DNA of 64,000 nucleotides from Asticcacaulis currens (lineage in GTDB: Bacteria > Pseudomonadota > Alphaproteobacteria > Caulobacterales > Caulobacteraceae): contig NZ_JAQQKW010000009.1 of the NCBI RefSeq assembly GCF_028550395.1, forward strand, positions 101,422-165,421, written 5' to 3'. The number at the start of each line of letters is the position of its first letter. Position 1 is the first letter of the stretch. Below, one piece after another: positions 8,001-17,185 of the stretch. The position numbers and the translations under genes were made by a program. Under the pieces are notes generated by a model that was not told where the DNA came from, did not search any database, and saw nothing but the letters and a program-made list of their open reading frames with translations.

Positions 8001-9307
8001 TGCGCCGCGCGCTCACAGCTCTCACCGGCGCGCTGCTGATGACGGCCGCGCAACCGGTCGTGGCCGCCGACAAATATCCGGAGCGCCAGCCGGGCCAGAC
8101 GCCTGTGGCCGGAACGCTGGAATTTTCCATCTGGGAAGAGACCAAAAAAGCCGAACGCGACGCCCGCACTTCCGGGGAACGCAATCACGATGAAGCGCTC
8201 AATGCCTATGTGCGCAGCGTGCTGGACCGGGTGGCCGGAGATTACAAAGGCGACCTGCGCCTCTATGTGATGGATCGCCCCTTCTTCAACGCGTCCATGG
8301 CCCCCAATGGCTATACCGAGGTGTGGACCGGCCTTCTGCTGCGGGCCCAGACCGAGGATGAGGTGGCCTTCGTTCTTGGGCACGAATTTGCCCATTACCG
8401 TCACAACCATTCGACGGCAGCGTTTGAGACGGTCAAGTCGAACCAGAACGCCGCCGCCGCCGCGGGCATGGTCATCGCCATCATCGGCGCCGGAGCCGCC
8501 GCCAATGCGGGCAGCTATTCGGCGGCCCGCGACATATCGAACCTGACGGGCGGGCTGATCGACGCGGTTTATCTGGGGGCCATCGCGTCCTACTTCGCCT
8601 ATTCGCGCGACAATGAGAGCGAGGCCGACCGCTTCGGCAATAGCTATGCGCTGAAGGCCGGTTACGATCCCTATGCCTCGGTGCGCATCTGGACCTATCT
8701 GATCGACGAGACCAAGGCGTCGGACTATGAGCGCACGCGCAAACGCGGCGGACGAATCAATGTCTTCGGCTCGCACCCGCTGGAAAGCGAGCGCGTCGAT
8801 GCCCTCAGCCAGCAGGCCGATGGGTTCAAGGTCAAGGGCGACTCCGATGAGGTGCAAAAAGAGAAGCGCGCCGCCTATCGCACCCACATCCGCCCCTATC
8901 TCGGGCGCTGGCTGAAAGACGATCTGCGCCGTCAGGACTACGGCCAGACCCTGTTCCTGATCGGTGAACTCCAGCAGGACGGCCTCGATCGCGGCCTGCT
9001 CACCTTCTATGCCGGTGAGGCCTATCGCCTGCGGGCCAAGGACAATCTCGGGTCTCAGGACCTGCTGGCCGCCGCCAATGCCTACAGCGACGCCGCCGCC
9101 CTGCCCGACGCGCCGCCGGAAACCCGCCGGCAACTGGGTGAGGTCTATCGCCGCATGGGCCGCACGCAGGAAGCCATCGCGGCTTACGAAACCTATCTCA
9201 GGACCTATCCTCAGGCGGAAGACGCCTGGATGGTCGAAGACCTGCTTAACGGCCTGAAGACGACGTCTGCACCCGCAGCCCCGCCGCCTGCACCTGCCAA
9301 GAACTGA
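8000..9307 (+). CDS. exported M48-family zinc metalloprotease
   Basis: Periplasmic zinc protease of 435 residues. The start at 8000 overlaps the preceding stop and gives a clear signal peptide (MRRALTALTGALLMTAAQPVVAA). The zinc motif is HEFAH (128-132) with the third ligand glutamate in ESEAD (206-210). The loop between is Ala/Gly-rich (AAAAAGMVIAIIGAGAAA), as in LoiP and BepA relatives. The C-terminal third has helix-pair repeats resembling TPR motifs (YRRMGRTQEAIAAYETYL), then a Pro/Ala tail. It is a likely outer-membrane protein quality-control protease. It lies between two exported proteins of unknown function in one operon. Confidence 0.92.
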   Translation: MRRALTALTGALLMTAAQPVVAADKYPERQPGQTPVAGTLEFSIWEETKKAERDARTSGERNHDEALNAYVRSVLDRVAGDYKGDLRLYVMDRPFFNASMAPNGYTEVWTGLLLRAQTEDEVAFVLGHEFAHYRHNHSTAAFETVKSNQNAAAAAGMVIAIIGAGAAANAGSYSAARDISNLTGGLIDAVYLGAIASYFAYSRDNESEADRFGNSYALKAGYDPYASVRIWTYLIDETKASDYERTRKRGGRINVFGSHPLESERVDALSQQADGFKVKGDSDEVQKEKRAAYRTHIRPYLGRWLKDDLRRQDYGQTLFLIGELQQDGLDRGLLTFYAGEAYRLRAKDNLGSQDLLAAANAYSDAAALPDAPPETRRQLGEVYRRMGRTQEAIAAYETYLRTYPQAEDAWMVEDLLNGLKTTSAPAAPPPAPAKN

Positions 9308-9324
9308 TTTATAGGGGGACACTC

Positions 9325-9933
9325 ATGCGTAAATTCACCGCTCTGAAAACCATCGCCGCCGCCACGCTTGCGGCCGCGCTTCTGGCCGGTTGTGGCGGCG
9401 CGACCCTGGCCCCCAAGGGGGCTCTGGCCGTCGGCACGGGATACAGCGTAAGCCTCAGCCGCGACTGGTCCGACATCTCGCCGCTCTATTACAGCCGCGC
9501 CAAGAAGGTCAAAATCCTGTCGATCGACGGGCCGGGCCTCAATCGCCTGTTTGTCTCCGAAGGGCTGAGCGCTGCCGACCCGCTGATGGTCCACCCGACC
9601 AAAGGCGACAACAAAAACGCCCCTGCTCCGCGCGGCAAGGCCAATATGTCCTATTCGGAACAGATCGAGTTTGTCACCAACTCGCTAGCTGCCCTCGATT
9701 ATCAGAAGGTCGAGGCTTCGGCACCCAAACCGGTCGATCTGAACGGTCAGCGCGCCGTGCGTTTCGACATTACCGCCAAGACCTCGGAAGGCCTGCTGCT
9801 GCGCGGCGTGGCGCAGGCCGCCTCCAAGGGCGGCCTTGGCTACTACATCGTCTATATCGCCCCGGCCGAACACTATTACGACGCGAGTCTGAAAGATGTG
9901 CTGGCGACGATGGACAGCGCCAAACTGCCGTAA
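9325..9933 (+). CDS. putative lipoprotein of the M48 peptidase cluster
   Basis: Lipoprotein of 202 residues with lipobox LLAGC (Cys23) and a GGGGG ribosome site. The mature domain looks mostly beta-stranded with a final amphipathic helix (YYDASLKDVLATMDSAKL). It has no recognised family signature. It follows the M48 gene by 17 bp and is followed by a hairpin, so it closes the operon. It could be a partner or substrate adaptor of the protease, which is inference from position alone. Confidence 0.75.
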   Translation: MRKFTALKTIAAATLAAALLAGCGGATLAPKGALAVGTGYSVSLSRDWSDISPLYYSRAKKVKILSIDGPGLNRLFVSEGLSAADPLMVHPTKGDNKNAPAPRGKANMSYSEQIEFVTNSLAALDYQKVEASAPKPVDLNGQRAVRFDITAKTSEGLLLRGVAQAASKGGLGYYIVYIAPAEHYYDASLKDVLATMDSAKLP

Positions 9934-9946
9934 CGCGCCTTCTCAT

Positions 9947-9971
9947 ACCTCCCCGCCTGAGGCCGGGAGGT
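9947..9971 (+). terminator. GC-rich hairpin after the M48 cluster
   Basis: ACCTCC and GGAGGT arms surround a GC-rich centre 14 bp after the lipoprotein stop. No T-run follows, so it could equally be an intergenic palindromic repeat. Confidence 0.4.
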
Positions 9972-10058
9972 AGAGTTCGCAAGCTGCGACGAAAAACCAC
10001 ATAAAGCCTTGGGGCAAACCGGCGTAAGAGCAGACCGTACCGCTTCAGGACGCTGCTC

Positions 10059-11474
10059 ATGCCCGACACCGCATTTCCCACTCCGTCGTTCGTTCAAAAA
10101 TCGTGGCCAGAAAAATCGTGGCAAGAGCACGATGTGATGCGCTTTATGGGACGCGAAGCCCCGCGTTACACCTCTTACCCGTCGGCGCATCATTTCGGGG
10201 CCCTGACGCCGGAGACCTACAAGGGCTGGCTTTCGTCCCTGCGTCCGGATCAGCCCATTGCCCTCTATCTGCACATCCCCTTCTGCGAACAGATGTGCCA
10301 TTTCTGCGGCTGTAATACGCGCGCGACGCTGAAATACGCGCCGGTCGAGGCCTATGTCGGGGCGCTGGTCGCCGAAATTCAAATGGTCGGTGCGCATCTG
10401 GGCTTTCGCCCGGCGGTACATAGCGTGCACTTCGGCGGCGGCTCGCCCTCCATGCTCAAACCCGCTGATATGGGCCGCCTTTTTGAGGCCCTGCATCAGG
10501 CGTTCGACCTGCGGCCCGACGCCGAAATCGCCATCGAACTGGACCCGCGCCGCGTTACGCTCAGCAAGATCAAGGCCTATGCCGCCTTCGGCTTCAACCG
10601 CGTCTCTTTGGGCATTCAGGACACCGATCCCGTCGTGCAGGCCGCCATCAACCGCATCCAGCCGCTGGAGCAGGTCAAGACGGTGATGGGCCACCTGCGC
10701 GACAATGGCCTCAATCGCATCGGCATTGATCTGGTCTATGGCCTGCCGGGCCAGACTTTGAACAGCCTCGACACCACTCTCGCCCACGTGTCCGAACTGG
10801 ACCCCGACCGCATCTCGGCCTTCTCCTACGCCCATGTGCCGTGGGTGAAAAAACACCAGACCCTGATTGACGAAGCCCGCCTGCCCGGCACCGAAGAGAA
10901 GGTAGCCATGTTCCTGCGTTTGTCGGACTATCTGACGTCGCACAGCTACCGCGCCATCGGCATCGACCACTTCGCCAAGCCGGACGACGAGATGTCGCGG
11001 GCGTTTGAGGCGCGGACGCTGCGTCGCAACTTTATGGGCTATTCGACCCTGCCCAATGACTATCTGCTGGGCCTGGGGGCCTCGTCCATCGGGGAACTGG
11101 ACGGCGGCATCATGCAGAATATCCCGCAATCGACCACCTATCAGAACCGCCTTGTGGCCGGCGACTGGGCCACGGTGCGCGGCTGGGCCTATCAGGGCGA
11201 TGACACGCTGCGCAAGGCGGTGATCAGCGACCTGATGTGCTATTTCGAAGCCGATATTCCGGCCATACTGGAACGCCATGGCTATGCGGCGGACTATCTC
11301 GATGCCGATATAGCCGGGCTGTCCGACTTTGTGGCGGCGGGTCTGGTGAGCGTCGAATACCGCCGTGTGCGCTTCCATTCGCCGCTGAAGATGCTGGCGC
11401 GCAATGTCGCCTGCGCCTTCGACACCTATGCGCGGCAATCCGAAGCGCCGAACCGTTACTCCAAGGTCGCCTGA
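10059..11474 (+). CDS. hemN: oxygen-independent coproporphyrinogen III oxidase
   Basis: Radical-SAM enzyme that decarboxylates coproporphyrinogen III to protoporphyrinogen IX without oxygen in cytoplasmic haem synthesis. Length of 471 is normal for the family. The cluster-binding motif is FCEQMCHFCGC (Cys76, Cys80, Cys83, plus Cys85 of true HemN). Other HemN features are YTSYPSAHHF near the N-terminus, HFGGGSPSML, and the C-terminal HemN domain with FMGYST. The extra cysteine and YTSYPSA segment separate it from HemW. It stands alone, which fits induction when oxygen is low, but I could not fix an FNR/FixK box upstream. Confidence 0.95.
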   Translation: MPDTAFPTPSFVQKSWPEKSWQEHDVMRFMGREAPRYTSYPSAHHFGALTPETYKGWLSSLRPDQPIALYLHIPFCEQMCHFCGCNTRATLKYAPVEAYVGALVAEIQMVGAHLGFRPAVHSVHFGGGSPSMLKPADMGRLFEALHQAFDLRPDAEIAIELDPRRVTLSKIKAYAAFGFNRVSLGIQDTDPVVQAAINRIQPLEQVKTVMGHLRDNGLNRIGIDLVYGLPGQTLNSLDTTLAHVSELDPDRISAFSYAHVPWVKKHQTLIDEARLPGTEEKVAMFLRLSDYLTSHSYRAIGIDHFAKPDDEMSRAFEARTLRRNFMGYSTLPNDYLLGLGASSIGELDGGIMQNIPQSTTYQNRLVAGDWATVRGWAYQGDDTLRKAVISDLMCYFEADIPAILERHGYAADYLDADIAGLSDFVAAGLVSVEYRRVRFHSPLKMLARNVACAFDTYARQSEAPNRYSKVA

Positions 11475-11479
11475 GATTT

Positions 11480-11576
11480 TTGTTTAGCCCCTCGCCGGGC
11501 GGTGGCTTCGCCACCTTGGCCACCGCCTCAATGGCGGCTTGAACGGAATGAGTCCAGGAGAAATCATTTCGCTCTA
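11480..11576. repeat. intergenic palindromes between hemN and the EamA gene, including an AGAGCGAAATG-type repeat
   Basis: A GGTGGCTTCGCCACC hairpin lies near 11500. An imperfect palindrome then ends in CATTTCGCTCTA (11565-11576), the same arm as in the perfect copy at 37452-37492. The right arm runs into the EamA gene and supplies its last codons. Confidence 0.55.
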
Positions 11577-12457
11577 AACAGGGCGCGCGGGTCGAACCCG
11601 ACCACCAGCGCCGTACCCCACAGGACAAGCGCCCCGCCGATCAGTGTGCTCAGGCCCACCGCCTCGTGCAGGAACAGCCAGCCCCATAGCGTGCCAAAGA
11701 CCGGGATCAGGAAGGTGACGGTCAGGGCGGGGGCCGCGCCTATGTCATTGATCAGGCGGAAATAGATCGTATAGGCGATACCGCTGCACACGACGCCCAG
11801 CGCCACCACACCGGCGACCACCACAGGCGTCAGCGTCATCAGTTGCGCCGTTGAGGGGGCAAAGACCGGTACAAAGGGCGCGATCAGCACGACCGAAGCC
11901 CACATGCCGCCGTGGGCATTCGACAACGGATCTGGCGTGCGCGGCGCGTGACGGGCATAAACCGAGGCAATGGCGTAGCACAGGGCCGCAACCAGCCCCG
12001 CCAGTAGCGCTATGGCTTCGCGCACGCTGAGGTGCGTGGCATCAAGCCCGACCAGCACACCGACCCCCGCCACCCCCAGCAACAGACCACACACCGTCTT
12101 TATATCGGGTATGCGCCGCGACCATACCGCCATGATGATGACGGCGAACAGAGGCGACATGGCATTGAGGATCGACAGCAGAGAGGCCGTCAGGCTCTCG
12201 GCTGCAAAGGCAAACATCACAAAGGGCACCGCCGAATTGAACAGGCCAAGGATCAGAAAATATTTGTAAAACCCCTTGATCTGTAGCGTCTGGCGCGTCG
12301 CAATACCCACGCCGGTCAGAAACACCGCGGCCAGCAGCACCCGAATCGCGATCAGCCATACCGGCCCCAGCGGCCCGACGCTCAGGCGCATGAACAGGAA
12401 CGACCCGCCCCAGATGGCGGCCAGAGACAACAGACGTATCAGGCTGGCAACAGACAT
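11564..12457 (-). CDS. EamA/DMT-family transporter
   Basis: Drug/metabolite-superfamily exporter of 297 residues. The start at 12457 ([20 protein letters not shown]) is chosen because it begins the classic EamA helix 1. Ten membrane helices in two five-helix repeats are visible, with the first-repeat signature [15 protein letters not shown] and second-repeat [14 protein letters not shown] near the end. Substrate is unknown; YdcZ/RhaT/RarD-like amino-acid or metabolite export is typical. The last residues (FRAK) are encoded by a dispersed palindromic repeat, so the C-terminus may be repeat-derived. Confidence 0.9.
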   Translation of the reverse strand: MSVASLIRLLSLAAIWGGSFLFMRLSVGPLGPVWLIAIRVLLAAVFLTGVGIATRQTLQIKGFYKYFLILGLFNSAVPFVMFAFAAESLTASLLSILNAMSPLFAVIIMAVWSRRIPDIKTVCGLLLGVAGVGVLVGLDATHLSVREAIALLAGLVAALCYAIASVYARHAPRTPDPLSNAHGGMWASVVLIAPFVPVFAPSTAQLMTLTPVVVAGVVALGVVCSGIAYTIYFRLINDIGAAPALTVTFLIPVFGTLWGWLFLHEAVGLSTLIGGALVLWGTALVVGFDPRALFRAK

Positions 12458-12642
12458 AAATACCTCAAATCCCCCACTTCGCATGGGAGGATGTATGCAA
12501 CGCATCGAACAAGCGTCCCGTCTCTTGCGGTGGAAACGATCGCACGTCCAGTGGCGAGGGTGCCATTCACCGCATCTATCCTGCCAGTTCCCGTCAGCAT
12601 GGCGCTCACCCGCGCTAAAGTTTTTCTTATTCAAAATTCAAA

Positions 12643-12682
12643 GACTATCTATTTCATTTATTTCCGTAGCTTCGCCATAGTC
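12643..12682. promoter_or_regulatory. long-spaced inverted repeat upstream of catalase
   Basis: GACTAT at 12643-12648 and ATAGTC at 12677-12682 are separated by 28 bp in an AT-rich leader just before the catalase start. A peroxide regulator such as OxyR is a possible ligand, but the match to known OxyR sites is only partial. Confidence 0.3.
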
Positions 12683-12724
12683 GCCTTACGTCCCACAGAG
12701 GGCAAAAGGCTTAAGAAAGACAAG

Positions 12725-14194
12725 ATGATGAGCGAGAGCAAGTGCCCCGTAATACACGGCAAGACCATGACCACCACTGCGGGCGCGCCGGTGGCGGACA
12801 ATCAGAACAGCCTGAGCGCCGGGCCGCGCGGGCCGCTTCTGATGCAGGACTATCAGCTCATCGAAAAGCTGGCGCATCAGAACCGTGAACGCATCCCGGA
12901 GCGCGTCGTCCACGCCAAGGGCTGGGGCGCGTTCGGCACCTTCACCGTCACGCACGACATCTCAAAATACACCCGCGCCAAGGTCTTCGCGCTGGGGGCC
13001 ACAACGCCGCTGCTGGCGCGCTTTTCGACCGTGGCCGGGGAGCTGGGCGCCGCCGATGCCGAGCGCGATGTGCGCGGCTTTGCGCTCAAATTCTACACCT
13101 CAGAAGGTAACTGGGACCTCGTCGGCAACAATACGCCGGTCTTCTTCATCCGTGACCCGCTGAAATTCCCCGACTTCATCCATACGCAGAAGCGCCACCC
13201 GCGCACCAACCTGCGTTCCTCGACCGCCGCCTGGGACTTCTGGTCCCTGTCGCCCGAAGCCCTGCATCAGGTGACCATACTGATGTCTGATCGCGGCATC
13301 CCCACCGATCCCATGCACATGGACGGCTTTGGCTCTCACACCTACAGCTTCCTCAATGCGGATGGCGAGCGCTTCTGGGTCAAGTTCCACTTCAAGACCC
13401 GTCAGGGCCACGCCCACTACACCAATGCCCAGGCTGCCGATGTGATCGGGCAATCGCGCGAAACCTATCAGGAGGCTTTGTTCGGGTCCATTGAGGCGCA
13501 TCAGTACCCGAAATGGGACGTCAAGGTGCAGATCATGCCGGAACTGGAGGCCGACACCACGCCCTACAACCCGTTCGACCTGACCAAGGTATGGCCGCAC
13601 AGCGATTATCCGCTGATCGAGGTTGGTGTCATCGAGCTGAACCGCAACGCCTCCAACTACTTCGCTGAAATAGAGCAGGCGGCCTTCTCGCCATCCAACA
13701 TCGTGCCCGGCATCGGCTTTTCGCCGGACAAGGTGTTGCAGGCGCGGTTGTTTGCCTATGCCGACGCCCACCGCTACCGTCTGGGGACGCACTATGAGGC
13801 CCTGCCGGTCAATGCACCGAAATGCCCGGTGAACCACTATCACCGCGACGGCTCGATGCGCTTTTTCGACAATTTCCAGTCGAACCCGGACGCCTATTAC
13901 GAGCCCAACAGCTTTGGCGGGCCCAGCGAAGCCCCGCAGTACCGCGAACCGCCTTTGCGCATCTCAGGCGAAGCCGACCGGTACGACCACCGCGACGGCA
14001 ATGACGACTATAGCCAGCCGCGCGCCCTGTTCAACCTGTTCGACGACGCTCAGAAAGCGCGGCTGTTTGCCAACATCGCCGCCTCCATGACCGGCGTACC
14101 CGACGTCATCGTCGAGCGCGCCCTCACCCACTTCGAACGCATCCACCCGGACTACGCCGAGGGCGTCCGGGCGGCGCTGAAAACCCAAAAATGA
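12725..14194 (+). CDS. katA: monofunctional haem catalase (clade 3, small subunit)
   Basis: Cytoplasmic enzyme that turns hydrogen peroxide into water and oxygen. Start at 12725 ([13 protein letters not shown]), preceded by AAGAAAG, gives 489 residues, normal for clade 3; open codons upstream are not credible. The distal histidine is His63 ([12 protein letters not shown]), the distal asparagine is in VGNNTPVFF (135-136), and the haem-binding tyrosine is Tyr345 in [14 protein letters not shown]. The closing [19 protein letters not shown] block is typical. It stands alone with a strong terminator after it. The gene symbol rests on family membership, not orthology proof. Confidence 0.95.
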   Translation: MMSESKCPVIHGKTMTTTAGAPVADNQNSLSAGPRGPLLMQDYQLIEKLAHQNRERIPERVVHAKGWGAFGTFTVTHDISKYTRAKVFALGATTPLLARFSTVAGELGAADAERDVRGFALKFYTSEGNWDLVGNNTPVFFIRDPLKFPDFIHTQKRHPRTNLRSSTAAWDFWSLSPEALHQVTILMSDRGIPTDPMHMDGFGSHTYSFLNADGERFWVKFHFKTRQGHAHYTNAQAADVIGQSRETYQEALFGSIEAHQYPKWDVKVQIMPELEADTTPYNPFDLTKVWPHSDYPLIEVGVIELNRNASNYFAEIEQAAFSPSNIVPGIGFSPDKVLQARLFAYADAHRYRLGTHYEALPVNAPKCPVNHYHRDGSMRFFDNFQSNPDAYYEPNSFGGPSEAPQYREPPLRISGEADRYDHRDGNDDYSQPRALFNLFDDAQKARLFANIAASMTGVPDVIVERALTHFERIHPDYAEGVRAALKTQK

Positions 14195-14204
14195 CCAGCG
14201 CCCA

Positions 14205-14240
14205 CAGCCCCGTCAGTTCGCCTGACGGGGCTGTTTTTTA
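14205..14240 (+). terminator. rho-independent terminator of the catalase gene
   Basis: A perfect 12-bp stem (CAGCCCCGTCAG / CTGACGGGGCTG) with a five-base loop is followed by TTTTTT. It lies 10 bp after the catalase stop and overlaps the end of the convergent TspO-like gene. Confidence 0.92.
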
Positions 14241-15014
14241 CGCACGACGCCTGACCGTCAGAGCCAGAGCCAGCAACAGGCCGATGCCGATGACCGCCGT
14301 AAAGGCCATCAGCGGCTCATCCTGACGCTGCACATTGGCCGCCGCGATCCAGCCCAGCGCCCAGACCAGCGGCATGGCATAAATGCGCGAACGCGTCAGG
14401 CGCAGCATGATGCCCGCAAAAGCAATCAGGCCCAGCAGGAAGCCCAGTGACACCATGACCTGACGGGGATCGGGCGTAAGGCCTCCCGCCACCAGTGCCG
14501 AGGTGAAGTTGACCACCGTCGCGGCCGAAATCCAGCCAGTGACCAGAGCCAGCGGGGCGACGACAAAGCCCGTTTCGCTCTTGCTGAGGCTCAGCCGTTT
14601 CAGGCGCATCAGCCCGGTGAGACCTGAGGTGAGCGACACGGTGATAATGGCAAAGCTCACCCAGTCGATGCCGTGGATGGGGACCCAGATCGACCACACC
14701 GTATTTAGCGCCCAGATCACCGCCGTATGCGGCCAGGCGACTTTCAGCGCGCCATTATCGGCGTGACGGATGGCCCACACCGCGCCGACCAGCGCCCACA
14801 GATAGATGACGCCCCAGATGGCAAAGGCCGGCCCCAGCGGCACCAGAGGATGCGAGGTCAGGGCCGACTGTTCGGCAACGCTGCGGCCGATGCCCAGCCA
14901 CTCCGGCACCTGACCGCTGAAAATCTGCGCCAGACCGAGCAGCAACAGCAGGCAACCGGCCGCTGGCACACGACCGGTACTCACGGAGTCTGTAGAGGTG
15001 ACGGTGCGGGCCAT
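14238..15014 (-). CDS. TspO/MBR-related integral membrane protein
   Basis: Membrane protein of 258 residues with about seven hydrophobic segments. The stretch FAIWGVIYLWALVGAVW and later VIWALNTVWSIWVPIHG recall the tryptophan-rich helices of TspO/MBR proteins. The length is greater than classical TspO (about 160) and fits the extended bacterial TspO-related group. A role in tetrapyrrole or stress signalling is known for TspO but only possible here. It converges on the catalase gene and has its own promoter region before 15014. Confidence 0.6.
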   Translation of the reverse strand: MARTVTSTDSVSTGRVPAAGCLLLLLGLAQIFSGQVPEWLGIGRSVAEQSALTSHPLVPLGPAFAIWGVIYLWALVGAVWAIRHADNGALKVAWPHTAVIWALNTVWSIWVPIHGIDWVSFAIITVSLTSGLTGLMRLKRLSLSKSETGFVVAPLALVTGWISAATVVNFTSALVAGGLTPDPRQVMVSLGFLLGLIAFAGIMLRLTRSRIYAMPLVWALGWIAAANVQRQDEPLMAFTAVIGIGLLLALALTVRRRA

Positions 15015-15097
15015 ATGACTCTCTCTCTTGGTGGATACGCTGTTTATACGCTGGCCAGAGAGATTACGTTCACGCCCTTGCTATCACGAAAGGGAGA

Positions 15098-15328
15098 TCA
15101 GGCCTTTTTGACGAACTCGGTGCGCAGGACAAGGCCGCGCACCTTCTCGTGGTTGCACTCGATTTCGTCTTCGTCATAGGTCAGGCGGATATTCTTGATC
15201 AGCGTGCCGCGCTTAAGCGTCACACCGCCCGACCCCTTGACCTTAAGGTCCTTGATCAGGGTGACGTTGTCGCCATCCGCCAGACGCGCGCCATTGGCAT
15301 CCTTTACGATCAATTCTTCATCGGACAT
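15098..15328 (-). CDS. PhnA/YjdM-type small protein
   Basis: Protein of 76 residues matching the C-terminal PhnA domain (VKDANGARLADGDNVTLIKDLKVKG, then TLKRGTLIKNIRLT and GLVLRTEFVKKA). The N-terminal zinc-ribbon half present in longer YjdM proteins is missing, a short form common in alphaproteobacteria. Despite the name, PhnA is not established as acting in phosphonate use. A GGAG ribosome site is seen before ATG 15328. It stands alone between unrelated genes. Confidence 0.85.
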   Translation of the reverse strand: MSDEELIVKDANGARLADGDNVTLIKDLKVKGSGGVTLKRGTLIKNIRLTYDEDEIECNHEKVRGLVLRTEFVKKA

Positions 15329-15401
15329 GGCGGGGCTCCTGTAACTTCAGTGGCGCCCTGCCTAACCGATCGCCCTCATTTCCACAATACAGGTATGGAA
15401 A

Positions 15402-15821
15402 TTAATCCCGGCAATAGCCTTCGCCGTTGGAAACCGAGACGCAATCCAGCTTGCCAGCCAGATATTTGACGCCGGTTTTGGCCCCCGTCGTATGGCGGAT
15501 GAGCTGGGTTTCGCCGTTGCGCGCGATCTGTATGGCATCGCCATTGACCGTGCCGGTAAAGACGCCCGGTGTGGCCGTACCGCTGAGCGTCACTTCGTAA
15601 TCGTGCTGACGCGCCACGACCTCAAGAGAGGTGCCTTCGGGACCGGTCCAGCGCCCGACATAGCCAGCGGCAACATCGGCGGCCCTCGACGCGCTGGTCG
15701 AGGCGGCGCTGGAGGCCGCGGTTTCGGCGGCCGTGGGGGCCGGGGTTTCGGCCTTGGGGGAACAGGCCACCAGCGACAGCGAGGCCAGAACCGGGATCAG
15801 ACTTAAAACAGGGCGCATCAT
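15402..15821 (-). CDS. small lipoprotein of unknown function
   Basis: Protein of 139 residues. Start at 15821 (MMRPVLSLIPVLASLSLVAC) gives a clean lipoprotein signal with lipidated Cys20. An earlier in-frame codon at 15839 is possible but less likely. An Ala/Ser/Thr-rich linker (about 25-50) leads to a small beta-rich domain (YVGRWTGPEGTSLEV, YEVTLSGTATPGVFTGTVNGDAIQI) with a C-terminal Cys pair (CVSVSNGEGYC). The GRWTGPEG...L pattern is common in small secreted lipocalin-like domains. Function is unknown. Confidence 0.7.
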   Translation of the reverse strand: MMRPVLSLIPVLASLSLVACSPKAETPAPTAAETAASSAASTSASRAADVAAGYVGRWTGPEGTSLEVVARQHDYEVTLSGTATPGVFTGTVNGDAIQIARNGETQLIRHTTGAKTGVKYLAGKLDCVSVSNGEGYCRD

Positions 15822-15901
15822 TATCGTACCGTTATGCACATCAGCGGTCTTCGTGATATGAGACCTGACGGGGATGATAATACAGATAAACTTCTGGTGT
15901 G

Positions 15902-17185
15902 ATGCCGCTCTTACGCTCCATTTATAAAACCGCCATAGTCGGGGCAGGCACCACGGGTCTGGCTCTTGCCGGGTTTCTCAAGGCCGACGGCCATGCGGTT
16001 GAGCTTTTCGAACGGTTCGAAACGCCGCGTCCGCTCGGGGCGGGCCTGCTACTGCAACCGTCCGGACTGGCGGTTCTGGCGCGTCTGGGGCTTGATGACA
16101 AGCTGATCACTCTGAGCGCTCCGGTGCACCACCTCTATGGGGAGACCCAGCGCGGGACGGTGATCTTCGATCTGGACTACCGCAGTCTGGCGCCCCATCT
16201 GTTTGGTCTGGGCACCCATCGCGCCAGCCTGTTTCAGGTTCTCTACGATCACGTCGTTTCGCTCGGCGTTCCCATCCATACCGGATGCGATGCCGTGGAG
16301 ACGCACACCCAAGCCGATGGCCAGATGTCGCTGCGTCTTGCGGGGGGCCGCGACGCCGGGCCGTTCGATCTGATTATCGACGCCAGTGGACGCCATTCGA
16401 AACTGGCTCTGCGTCACGGGGCCATCGCCCACGACACGCCCTGTCCCTATGCCGCCCTGTGGGGCGTGGTGCACGATCTGGAGGGCTTTAGCAAAGACCA
16501 CCTGCTGCAACGTTATGACGCCGCGCGGGTCATGATCGGCACCCTGCCTCTGGGGCAGACCCCGACCGACCCGCGTCCGCACATGGCCTTTTTCTGGAGC
16601 CTCCCCGCCCGTGACCGGACAAAGGTGCACGCCGCCGGGCTTGCGACCTGGCAGGAAGGTGTGACCCGCTACTGGCCCCAGATGGCGCCTTTTGTGGCGC
16701 AGTTCGCGGACTTCGATCAACTGACCTTTGCTGAATACGGGCACCGGGTGATGAAGCGCTGGCATGACGGACGTCTGGTCTTTACCGGCGACGCGGCCCA
16801 TCCGATCAGCCCGCAACTGGGGCAAGGGGCCAATCTGGGCCTGTGCGACGCCCTGATCCTTAGCGAGGCCCTGTCGCGCAGCGCGACCCCTGAAGACGCC
16901 ATTGCGGACTATAGCCGGGCACGCAAGGCGCACCTGACCTTTTATCAGATCGCCAGTCGCTGGATGACCCCCTTCTTTCAGTCGGATCAGACGCTGGCCC
17001 CGTGGGTGCGTGACCGCACCTTCGGGCTGATGTGTCGAATGCCGTGGATGAAGCAGGAGATGCTGCGCACCCTGTCCGGCATCAAGACGGGCCTCTTCAG
17101 TCACCTCGATCCCGGCGACTGGCACGCCCCGTATCGCCTCAGACCGGGCGCATCCCCATCCGGATCAATAATTGATAGAACTTAG
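15902..17185 (+). CDS. FAD-dependent monooxygenase (UbiH/salicylate hydroxylase type)
   Basis: Flavoprotein hydroxylase of 427 residues. The FAD dinucleotide motif is GAGTTG (14-19), with the acidic residue at the end of strand 2 (VELFERFE). The second FAD motif is FTGDAAHPISPQLGQGANLG (about 293-312), and the DG motif region is DLIIDASGRHS. These are the hallmarks of class A aromatic hydroxylases. The substrate is unknown; the gene is not in a ubiquinone or aromatic degradation cluster. GTG 15899 directly precedes the chosen ATG and could also start. It converges on the nucleoside transporter, ends overlapping by 4 bp. Confidence 0.88.
   Translation: MPLLRSIYKTAIVGAGTTGLALAGFLKADGHAVELFERFETPRPLGAGLLLQPSGLAVLARLGLDDKLITLSAPVHHLYGETQRGTVIFDLDYRSLAPHLFGLGTHRASLFQVLYDHVVSLGVPIHTGCDAVETHTQADGQMSLRLAGGRDAGPFDLIIDASGRHSKLALRHGAIAHDTPCPYAALWGVVHDLEGFSKDHLLQRYDAARVMIGTLPLGQTPTDPRPHMAFFWSLPARDRTKVHAAGLATWQEGVTRYWPQMAPFVAQFADFDQLTFAEYGHRVMKRWHDGRLVFTGDAAHPISPQLGQGANLGLCDALILSEALSRSATPEDAIADYSRARKAHLTFYQIASRWMTPFFQSDQTLAPWVRDRTFGLMCRMPWMKQEMLRTLSGIKTGLFSHLDPGDWHAPYRLRPGASPSGSIIDRT

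Noticed and set aside
7907..9322. 471-codon open frame on the minus strand opposite the M48 protease
   Set aside because: Antisense shadow of a high-GC gene with a clear zinc motif and signal peptide on the plus strand.
9999..10058. Possible FNR/FixK box before hemN
   Set aside because: Only a weak TTG-GGG-CAA match without the TTGAT-N4-ATCAA symmetry; not enough to call.
9876..11438. 520-codon open frame on the minus strand opposite hemN
   Set aside because: It is the antisense shadow of a gene with full HemN motifs, is Arg/His/Gln-rich and shows no family pattern.
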